Shown in pieces: positions 35,591 to 45,300 of a DNA stretch of 64,000 bases. A program made the translations under genes and the position numbers. The stretch is from Mesodorylaimus sp. YZB2_4 (taxonomy: Eukaryota; Nematoda; Enoplea; Dorylaimida; Dorylaimidae), in NCBI GenBank assembly GCA_030248295.1, contig JASANH010000209.1, forward strand, positions 682,001 to 746,000, given 5' to 3'. The notes under the pieces were generated by a model. That model ran no database searches. It saw only the letters and a program-made list of their open reading frames with translations, and was not told where the DNA came from. Within the stretch, counting starts at the first letter, position 1. Every line of letters starts with the position of its first letter.

Positions 35591-36114
35591 TCAAACATAG
35601 TCAACGATCTGCGCATCATAGAGTGAGCTCTTTGAAAGCGAAAAACTAGGCTCAGAAAATGAGGAAAAACAGGTCAAAATCGCTTTCAAACTGAAATTTC
35701 GACTTCATTTTCGGATTCAGCGATGAAAACTGCATCAATTCTACACTTTCTTCAAAATTTTAGAAGCGATTATCGATTTTTAGAATCGAAGAAATGGGCC
35801 TGTTCGCGCACTTTGACTTTTTTTGCAAAAACGCATGGACAGAGCGCGCAGGGACACCGATTGGGGACTCAAATCGGGCGCCTAGGCCTGGTCGCTTTTA
35901 CACTTATTTTTAGATTTTGGTGCATTTATACTGGTCCCCGAGTTTTTAGGATCCAGTGAAGTCTAGGACAGAGTACAGTAATCCTCGAACATGAAAATCT
36001 GGGACCATTTCAAGCGGTGCGCCGCTCTGTCACGGAGAACTCGGTGCCCTCTTATCAGAATAGACCTTTATGAGCACGGTTATTGATAGACCTTCGTGCC
36101 TTTGGTCTCCTCGA

Positions 36115-36146
36115 TTTCTTATCGCCGTTTTTTCGGCGATAAGAAT
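36115..36146. other. Small perfect hairpin
   Basis: TTCTTATCGCCG and CGGCGATAAGAA are exact reverse complements around a T6 loop. Surroundings are AT-rich and non-coding. Function unknown. Confidence 0.5.
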
Positions 36147-36594
36147 TATAATTTATTTATTCAATTTTCTTGTCGGCACCCCACGACTCACGGCCGGGAG
36201 CCAATGGTGTTTAAAAAACTGCATGCAAACAACTAACTAACAAAATTTTCTCCAGCCCCTGTGTAGTGTAATGAATGAGATGAGATCAATATTGTGCATC
36301 GATGCTTTCTTATTCCTGCTCACAAATACAGTTACAAGTCATCTTGCCGTTATTATTATTTAGGACTAGAGAAAACATGGATGACTCAGATTTTGCAAAT
36401 ACGGATAGTTTCGAGTCTGCAGACAGAAATATTTATGAGTGGAGAGTTGAAATATCCATTTTTATAAAATAGTTCGAATTTATGGCTTCAGTCATTAATT
36501 TTTTCCAAATATTTTTTCGATGTTAGCAATCATGAATCAATGCATGCACCACAAAAAACCTAGTTCTCCTAAACTTACCAGTCCAGTATTGCTG

Positions 36595-37053
36595 TTACAA
36601 ATGAGTTTGGTTTTCATATTTTTGAATAGTTGGGTTATCACCTAGCCCTAGAGTATGCTGATCCAGAAGCTCAAATTTATCAGCTAATTCAGCTTTCCTG
36701 GCATCCTTATACCGGAAAGCTGACTTGCGCAAGCTGTTTCGGTCCACGAGACCTGCCTCTGACAACAAAATAATCGTAAGTCTCGTAACAGACAAATTTT
36801 TCCGCGCTTGCAAAATGCAAAATCCACATATTTTTAGTTTATCAACTACAAAATACATTAGCTCCTTTCCTAACCCACGCCTGTTAATAACCATGATATC
36901 ATAACAGGCGAATTGTCTTGTTGTCAGCTTCAGTCTTTTAAGTTCAAATTGAGATGTATATTTCCAAAGGAACAAGAAAACCAATATGTTACTCAAAAAA
37001 GACATTATCCAGGCTTTTAGCGCCCAATCAGCAGGATTTTTGTCTTTGGTCAT
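36595..37053 (-). CDS. Unrecognised 152-codon ORF with N-terminal membrane segment
   Basis: The frame runs from ATG (MTKDKNPADWALKAWIMSFL) to a stop at 36595. Hydrophobic residues about 16-31 would form one transmembrane helix; the rest is mixed and basic (RRGLGKELMYF…, RKSAFRYKDARKAELADKFE). I do not recognise a domain. The frame is long for this AT-rich sequence, but it stands alone in a repeat region and could be chance, an exon of a larger gene, or a gene relic. Confidence 0.3.
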   Translation of the reverse strand: MTKDKNPADWALKAWIMSFLSNILVFLFLWKYTSQFELKRLKLTTRQFACYDIMVINRRGLGKELMYFVVDKLKICGFCILQARKNLSVTRLTIILLSEAGLVDRNSLRKSAFRYKDARKAELADKFELLDQHTLGLGDNPTIQKYENQTHL

Positions 37054-37434
37054 TTCAGTGCTGCACCTTACACTGGTTTATACATATCGTAGACATGCGA
37101 AATTTGCTCTATCGATTTGGAACATCCAGTCAGCAAGTTAGTGTGATTGCCAAGTTTTCTTTCGCGTCTTAGTCAAAACGTCCACACACCTAATATCTTT
37201 GTCCTGGCATACAAAAAATGTGTGGTTGTCTAAGCAGCCATTTATGAGCAGCATGTATCTTCTTTACTATACTGTATCAGGTTGTAAAGTATTCAGCGAT
37301 CCACGATGAGCTGTGTGGCAAAGCTTTGCGAGGCGTTGCTAGTGCCATGGAACCATGATAATAAGTACTTTTGTTTATCATGGGAAGAGGCAATTCGAAA
37401 AAAGTTGATGCATTACTGATTGTTCAAAGAATTA

Positions 37435-37555
37435 CATGTATTTCACATGATCCGATCTGAAACTCATCCAATCCGATCCGAAATTTTTCCCATCCGATCC
37501 AATCTGATCCGATCCGACAAACCCCCATCCGATCCAGTCGTGACCACGACCCTCA
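37435..37555. repeat. CGATCC word repeat
   Basis: Repeated ATCCGATC, CATCCGATCC and AATCTGATCCGATCCGAC words at 37448-37540. Member of the word-repeat class. Confidence 0.5.
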
Positions 37556-38312
37556 AATCTTGCGTACGCGCTGGAGTCTTCGACAACTCCGTCATTGCGT
37601 TCGTGCGGACGCAAGCAGGTACTAAAAGTAAGTGCTCAGACACGTGGCCATATTCTGGTCAATCAAGGCTTCTGGAAAAAATCTGCAGTATTAATTTGAC
37701 TCCTTTTCTGTGAACGTACTGCTTTCATGCAGAGTTTTGTTTCGATTTGGGAAATACAGTCGGGAACGTTCTCTCGTCAGCAATGACACGGCAATCCTTC
37801 TTGAATGTCTCAGGGTCTAATTATAATAATGATAACGGAATAAGAGCCGATTGCAACTATCATTAGGGCAAAGTCTAGTCGGGGGCACAAACACCTGCGG
37901 AAATGCGTTTTTGCGACTTCGCAACTTTCGGCCGATTTTACTCGGAATTTTTAGCGATAACGAAGGTTCATGTCAGCGTCAATTTTGTAGAGAAAAATAT
38001 GCTCTATCAACTGACGGTCTTTATTTTGCTTGTTTCACTTTAATTGACGTTTTACCAATCTGTTTTATTTGAATCTCAAAAATTTTCGAAAACTTCCAAA
38101 TTAAAACTGAAAACGGAAAATCAAGCCTCGAAGTTATATCTGCTTGATAGAGCACATTTTTCTCGACTAAATTGTCGCTGACATCAGCTAAGGTTATCGC
38201 TAAAAATTTCAAGAAAAATCGCTCCGCACGGCAACTGCTCGCGCTCTTACGCGTGTATTGGAAGCACTACACGTTGGGTAACCAATCGATAAGCATCGAG
38301 CCGACCCGCGGT

Positions 38313-38340
38313 CAACCCGTCGGCTTGATGTTTCAACCTG
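38313..38340 (+). repeat. Copy of the recurrent QPVGLMFQP motif
   Basis: CAACCCGTCGGCTTGATG then TTTCAACCTG, inside the right inner arm. Confidence 0.45.
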
Positions 38341-39130
38341 CCAGTTATATGGATGCCACATCCACCCCCTTCGCTACATGGTGCCGGGCAGGCAGCACAT
38401 TCGGAACTAACTGCGTTACTTACTGCTTGGTAGCTTAACTTGAGCCGTTTCGAATAATGTGTTCCATGCAATCGTAAAATCACATTTGTTTCTAATGTAT
38501 ACCGCGTCCCGTTCAGTTGCAGGCTAGTTGTTCTGAGGTTTTTGGTGTTATCATAGGCAGCGATTGCGAGAAAACAGGGCAGGCTGGTGAAGACGAGTGC
38601 CAAAGATGTCACAAACATTTTAGTATCGTCTTCCTCGAAGCAGATTAGCCAGATCGGCATTGGTCACTTTTAATCTGAGATTATCTGGTGGTTTTTCGTG
38701 GAAAAGTCAGTTTCTTAGAGCCATAAAACTCAAATTTGTATCCCCCACCCCCTCTTGGGAGCAAACTGCAGGAGCCAAAAACCCCTATAATTCACATGCA
38801 TTTTTTTTAAAGTGAGGAACCGTACCTCAAATCCTGGGTAGGCCCCTGATAAGCACGTTGGGTTCTCTCTGATCCATCATCTTTGCGATGGAGAGGCAGC
38901 AGCAGCATCAGCTTAAATCGATGATAGAGATAGTGGCACTGATTTTGCTTTAGCCTAGGCTGACCTTGCTGAACGTGCATCGAAACTGCAAATGTACTCA
39001 TCGATTTCAGCTAATACAGCTTAATGATTGAAAATAGGCCTAAGAAAAAGCTCAAAAACCCTGGATGACTAAATAGTGAAATTTAGTAAGTAACATAGGA
39101 AATTAATCAGTCCCCATGGCGGGGAAGGGT

Positions 39131-39157
39131 CAGCCCTTTGGTTCGATGTTTCAGCGG
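39131..39157 (+). repeat. Copy of the recurrent motif (QPFGSMFQR)
   Basis: CAGCCCTTTGGTTCGATG then TTTCAGCGG. About 70 bases later a TTGTATATACAAGG palindrome follows, similar in position to GCATATAGTATGC after the copy at 46735. Confidence 0.4.
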
Positions 39158-40321
39158 CAGGTGTAGTCGCAGAATTCGCTTACTCAGAGTATGCCCGACT
39201 TCCTCTCCTGCCTGCCGGGCTTGTATATACAAGGCGCCAAAAACACTGGCAGCACTTATATCAGCCTCAGAAAAAGAGAAACCAAATGATGAGCAGTGAA
39301 AACTTGAATATAATTAATGTGACTTCCCTTATCGGGAGGCTTTGGATCGACGTTTAATTAGTTAAATATGGTTGGTAATTTTATATCTAGTATTCACCAG
39401 CTCCTATCCACTTTCCACTGTCCCCCATCCATTTCCGTCCACTTTCCACTTTCCTCTCCTGGTAACGCGAGTCATAAATTTTGTTCACCCTCTCCCCATC
39501 GAATAACACATAAAACGTGTTGCTTGAGCGATATCGCCCATATTTCCCCAGCACTCGGTCTTGGATTGAACTAAAGATACCAGAGTGACCGCAAGGTAAT
39601 AAGCCATCGAATGTATTTTTTTGAAATTTCTCGTAGGTTCTACCATTCGTGAGATGTTCCCGCTCAAAGCCAAAAGTCAAAATCCAAAATTTCCTGCACA
39701 TACATGTCCGACTAACTCGAAATAGAAAAATTGAAAAAGCCCTAAAATTTTACACCATATCTGCCCAATTGCTGCCCGTTTCAAAAAATATAGGTATGTA
39801 ATATACTGTACTATGTCTTTGCATGTTTGGGTCAAAATCGCAACCCCTCTGAAATCGCCAGCTGTGGTTTTATTTCTCAATAATTCGAATCTGATAGCAG
39901 ACTAATATCGAAGCCAGACATTGCCTATCATGAAGAGCACAAAAAATGCGGCGAAAAGAAGCCCTTTTTTGTGTTCAGAGGCCACAAAGAATTGCGTATT
40001 GGACGTGTATTCCTGATATGCGAGAATTGCGGCTCACGGAGCGTCTGCGACCACGCACAACTGCGACCAAGCACCTGGGAATAGTAATATTTAAAACAAC
40101 ACGTCATTCACGCGGTTTTTTGTGCCTTCTGAATATGGGACAGGACTGTTTTTGTTGCATTGTAATCCCATACCAGCCGTATTTGAAGGGTTGAAGGTTT
40201 GTTGATTGCCGAGATCGCATCCGCGAAAAAGCACAAATCTCTTTAGCCCATGCTAATAAAATTTGGGACACAAGCCTGCACAGAAGAGAGCTCGTGGTGA
40301 TCACCAATCGCATCGTTCGGC

Positions 40322-41023
40322 TCACGCAGGCACGGCCGCCCCTTGACCCAGCTTAATCGCGATCCACCGCGGCAACTCGTCCAACGACGGCCAAAGTTCC
40401 TGGGCCAAATCTCGCAGATCAATAATTGCATTGTCGGCAATGTCGATGGGGAGTTGGGCATGGACGGGGAACAGCAGACATATGTCCACCTCGTACCAGA
40501 TTAGGAGACGCACAAATCGAGTGTTCGGGTGCCCGATGGGTGACAGACGAACAGGCAGTATGACGGGCAATGTGGCCAGGAACACTGCCACTATGGACAG
40601 AGCGGCTTGGACCAACATGTAAAATATGGTCGCCATGCAGATCCAACAATATGGCGATACCGCCACCACCTGAAGCACTGAAAAATATCCTTGACCAAAA
40701 CCAAGAATGACGAGCCCAACCACTTTCAGGATCGATTGGTACCAAATTGTCAGGACATCGTCGTGGACCTCAATCATATTGCGAGGCGCCAAAACCGACA
40801 ATGTTGCGAAAGCCAAACCCGCTCGAAAATAATCCGCGGCCCGGTGACGACAGAAAACGAAGGCTGGTTCGGCCGAGTCCCATCGCAGTGTCATCGACTG
40901 TACCAAGTTCAACTGAATAAGGATCACCGTGCTCACAATCACAAATGTCCGTATTCTTACTCGTCGATCAAACGCTTCCCGACATTGCCAGCGAAAAACC
41001 ATGGCCCGAACCTGAGTCAGCAT
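40322..41023 (-). CDS. Unrecognised multi-pass membrane protein, copy 3 (intact ORF)
   Basis: 233 codons on the minus strand, almost identical to the protein of 22828-23529. The replacements I saw are LLGS to IVST near residue 30, one Pro to Thr near 186, and one Ile to Leu near 217. Same basic start (MLTQVRAMVF) and hydrophobic segments. Upstream, an insertion after the conserved leader breaks the longer frame, which supports starting at 41023. Family not recognised. Near identity of the ORF against more diverged flanks suggests either selection or recent gene conversion. Confidence 0.55.
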   Translation of the reverse strand: MLTQVRAMVFRWQCREAFDRRVRIRTFVIVSTVILIQLNLVQSMTLRWDSAEPAFVFCRHRAADYFRAGLAFATLSVLAPRNMIEVHDDVLTIWYQSILKVVGLVILGFGQGYFSVLQVVAVSPYCWICMATIFYMLVQAALSIVAVFLATLPVILPVRLSPIGHPNTRFVRLLIWYEVDICLLFPVHAQLPIDIADNAIIDLRDLAQELWPSLDELPRWIAIKLGQGAAVPA

Positions 41024-41764
41024 GGTACTCGGCCTGGAAGCAGCTGCCCTCAGCAAGTGCACACACCCGACTTACAACTGGTACTGTGCACCATAGTCGA
41101 TCCTGAACATTACACTCGCAGGATATTGGCAAAGCAGGCTCTGCTAAATGAACCGATAAAAGCGCTCCCACCCATCAAAATTCTTCGAGTCCGTTCAAGA
41201 TCGATGATTCGTCTGATAGTCTACTGCTTCGGGGTAAGAAATCGCCTTGCCAAAAACTCAAGCCAATTCCCTGTCAAAAAGCTGAAGGCTTCTGCGTGGA
41301 TTCTGACCTTCTAAAATCCGCGCGCGATCTTTCTGATCATACAGAAGCAATAAAATTTTGAAATTTTGAATTTTGCAAAAATTTCGAAACGCCGAAATTA
41401 TGAATTTTTATGTCCTGTCTGTCGAAACTGGCTGATGGTTGGCAATTTTTTTGGTTCGCATTTTTGGCTGCTGTCATTTATGTCAGCATACCGTGCTGAC
41501 GATTTACTAAGAAACCTCGAATGTTATCAACAGGGTCCCCACTCTGGCCACTTCTCTGGTTCGGAAGGGAACCGTTGGCCGCACTGGCACTCATTGCGCA
41601 TCTCCGCCCCTCCTAAGGCGAAAAATTTGAATCTTGCATTGCGAAAACACGAAACAGTATTAAATGGACATTCAACCAAGCCAGCCAGCCAGGACTGCAC
41701 GGAGTTTGTACAGCTACCTGTACCTTACTTTTCGGGGTCGTAGAACGCTCGAGCACCCAAACAC

Positions 41765-41840
41765 CCCCTGCGTGCGCGCCTAAATGGTAGAGAGAGCTCC
41801 TTCGAATCACAAGGTTACCAGTTCGAGTCCCACTCAGGGT
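41765..41840 (+). mobile_element. tRNA-like SINE head
   Basis: AAATGGTAGAGAGAGC (D-arm-like) and CCAGTTCGAGTCCCAC (B-box) are spaced as in a tRNA, but acceptor pairing is absent. Directly followed by the direct repeat that starts at 41847. Confidence 0.4.
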
Positions 41841-41846
41841 CTTATT

Positions 41847-42175
41847 ATTATTGCTTTTTCTCCTCCAACAGTGCTCAGAAAAGCGGTTATATTCTGGGCA
41901 AGCAGGGGCTACTGGAAAAAATTTCAGCATCAAAATTTATTGCTGCCTGTGTAGTGCTTTCAATTTGCGAGATAAGAGTTGGAACGTTCCCTCGCGAGCA
42001 TACTGTACATCTCTGCCATCACTGGGCTCACATGTGCTGATTGTGGGACTGGTGTCTGGCCTTTTTCCCGTTTTGATTCATGTATCATACTCTTCCTCGA
42101 GATACAAAGAACAATAAATGAAAAAGCTGCAAGCGCGCGCCAACCACAAGTCGCCGCGTTCCTATTGGCTAATGT
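41847..42175 (+). repeat. Direct repeat, partner of 24857-25200
   Basis: Nearly the same 330 bases as at 24857, in the same orientation. It ends about 210 bases before the TRPC ATG, so the gene's distal promoter lies in repeat sequence. Confidence 0.7.
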
Positions 42176-42181
42176 GATGAT

Positions 42182-42190
42182 GGGCGGGGC
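42182..42190 (+). promoter_or_regulatory. GC box upstream of the TRPC gene
   Basis: GGGCGGGGC followed by CTCCTAGGAGGCGGAGC, 200 bases before the ATG. SP/KLF-type motif by inspection. Confidence 0.3.
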
Positions 42191-42388
42191 TCCTAGGAGG
42201 CGGAGCTTACTGTATTTCGATCGAAAGACGACGAGTACGCAAAGCTTTTTTGATGTTTTTTAACCGTGATCTTGAGGGAAAATTACTTGGTGTTTTGAAA
42301 AAAGTCAAATACTATCTTGAGATTGGGTATTTTTTGCTGCTGTAAAATTTGTTGAGTTTATTCGTTAAAATTAATCAGATAATTTAAA

Positions 42389-45300
42389 ATGTCTGAGAAT
42401 GAACCATTGAAATTACCCGAACCTGGTGCGCCGACTTTTCCGGAAATTCCTGCTGTGCCGTTAAAAGTCATTGTTCCATCTTTAAATCCACCGAAAGAGG
42501 CCCTCGTGGCTATTCGAAATCATTTAGGCTCAAATAATTGGAGAGCCGTTTTAGATGATTTGAAACATGTAAGTTGCGGGTTTTTTTCTGTTCCAGTAAT
42601 AACTAGAATTTTGTCGTTTTTTATCTGATCATTAGGCGATTTTTAATTTTTCTTCCCAATCAAGCTGATCAGTTTAAAGCGGCTGGTTTTCGATTACTTT
42701 GAAATTATTTATATCGCTTTTTCCAAAATAATCTAATAAATTCTAGAAGTTCTTTAATTTTTTTTCGATTCTGATTAACTTTATTGCCTACAGTTTTTTG
42801 CTTTGCTGTTATAAACTTTTAAAAATATAAACATTTTCAACAAATTTTTTGAAAATCGTATGGAGAATTTTTTTGCCAATCATGTTTTTTCCGAGTCGAA
42901 ATGAGTGAAATTTTTTTTTATTTTTAATTCTTTTAAGTATCCTCCCCTGATCAATATGCCGGGCGAAGATGGATTGACACCAGTTCAAGCCATGATCGCC
43001 GATGGAAATATGATAATGCTAGGCGAATTATTAAAACGCAAAGATTTGGAAGTGGGAGATGCATTATTGCACGCTATTGGAACAAAAACTTTGAAAATTT
43101 TCGAGTTAGTTTTGGAAGGAATGAAGTAACTATTTTTTAAATGTGTTAATTTAGAAATTTCAGTAATTTTTTTCAGATGTCATGATCTTTCGACGACTGG
43201 TCCATTCGAAGATACGATTCATTTCAAATTTTATACAACACCTTTGATGATGGCTTGTGCGCAAGAAAATTATAATTTCGTGAGTATATTGCTCAGAGAA
43301 TGTCATACTTTGCGTTTACCTCACGGATTCGGGTGTAAGTTGGATTTTTTGTAAGAAAAATCTGCTGTTTCTTGCTGTAAAAATTTTTTCAGGTGGATGC
43401 GATACTTGTCAACGTGATTTTGCAAGTGGGGAAAAATTAGAGCATAAAATGCGACGAATCGATTCGTACGCGGCTGCCAGCAGTTTGACATTTGTGTTGC
43501 ATCAAGAGGATCCGTTCGAATATGCGATGAGTTTGTCCATATATTTGGAAAAATGTAAAAAATACGATAGTTCTTTTTTGGTAAGTTACCAATTTTTTTT
43601 CTCGCTTCTTATTCAGACTCCAATTTTTTATTGACTTACAATTAATCTTTTTAAGATTATCTAAAAAACTACAGTATTTTCCGTCGATTTAATTGGTTGA
43701 AAAATGACTTTCCTCCTTTTGTCACTAATTTGAATTTCCCGCTTTTGGGTAGTGTGCATTTTTTGCCACTTTTGAAGAGACTGATTTCCCGCCTTTGAAG
43801 TTTCTTGAATTTTTTGTTTATATTCAAGGTTCTTTAAAATATTTGATCAGCCGCTTGTGAGAGAATGTGAGAAAATTTATTTTTGAGTAACATTCGCTGA
43901 TTTTTCTGAAACAATACAATTTTTTCTGGGGATAGAAGATGGTTGAATTTCGAGTATAGACTGGGATTTTCTTACAGGCTTATGCGGTTTTTGAAGTCCT
44001 CTAATTTTTTGTTTGGATTTTTTCATGTTTTCTTCAAATCCTCTGATACTTGTTTGAGTTTCCCTCATTTTCTGCTCTCTGCGCACAAGTTCACTTGTTT
44101 TGCAGAAAAATTATGAAGATATGATAGAAAAGTTACACGAAGTTTGCGTTTTGCTGATATCGGAAACTGATACCAAGGAACATATCGAAATTGTACTCAG
44201 TCGACGGCCAAGGCATGCCCTAAAAAACGAATGCGTGTTTGGATTTGCTCGAGTCGATGAAGCTTTACGAGCTTCGCAAAAATCTGTAAGTATTTTTTAA
44301 AATTCGCTAACTTTTTATTGGTTTTTTTATGGAATAATTTTTTGCAGTTTCTTTCGCAATCGGGTTGTCTATCAGTGATTTACGAAGCGTTTTGCGGAAC
44401 TTGGAGCGATGAGTTTAATGCGAAAGCGGGAAAACGTTTTGGTCGATGGTTTTTGCACAGTTTTTTTTATCCATTTACTGCCTCAAGTTTTTTGATCAGT
44501 TGTGGTCGATATCCGAAATCCTACAACAATCCGAAAGCCAGGTGCGTAAATTCTTAAAATTGGCATAGGTAGTGCGGCATTGTGAAAAAATTGAATGTTT
44601 TGTCCTATCGGGAACTGACTGATGGTTAGTCTTTTTTTTTAATTTTCAGGCTGGTATCTTCTGTGTCGTCGTACATAACATTTTTGGCTGCTGTAATATT
44701 TTATACGCAATTTAAAGAAGATCGATCGACGTTGGGCATGTCCACTTGGCGTAAGTGAGTGGGAAGCTAAAAGGAAGCTAGAAGAAAAAGTGCGCTGTAA
44801 AATCGATGTCAGAATATTAAAAAAAAAACATGGCGATGTTCAGCACTCGCTTCAGAAATTGGTGGTGGCGTGCGCCGCTCCCGCCAATGCGGGATTGTCT
44901 ATGGGACCCGCGGGACGGGAGTCTTTTTTTCGTGCGGCGGGCGGGAGTGGGCGGGAAGGGGCAGACTCCAAAAATAGCGGGCGGGAGCGGGAGTGAAGTA
45001 ACAAGGGTGCGGGAGCGTGTGGGTCCCGAAAAAAAGTTATACTACCACCACATTTGTGCTTTGGTCTAGCTGTGCTGTCTGACAATGCAAGCTGCAGTCT
45101 CAAGTAAATCCAAAAAATGTTTTTATTTTTTGAAAGTAATGCCGATTTGCTTTAAAATGTCTTTATTTTTTGGCAGGTTGGTTCAGCATCCGAAACTGGG
45201 GGGGGGGTACCCGTGACCCCCCTCTACGCTAGACAAATTGTCAATTTTGTAATGTTAAAATTTTGAAGAACGGGTCTGACCTCCCCTCTAGACAAGCCAA

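Larger units (their letters stand above)
38105..41120 (-). repeat. Right arm of inner inverted duplication
   Basis: Reverse complement of 22700-24830, with an extra 1.3 kb (38930-40250) that contains another copy of the MFQP motif and a CTTTCCACT word repeat (39400-39465). Confidence 0.75.
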
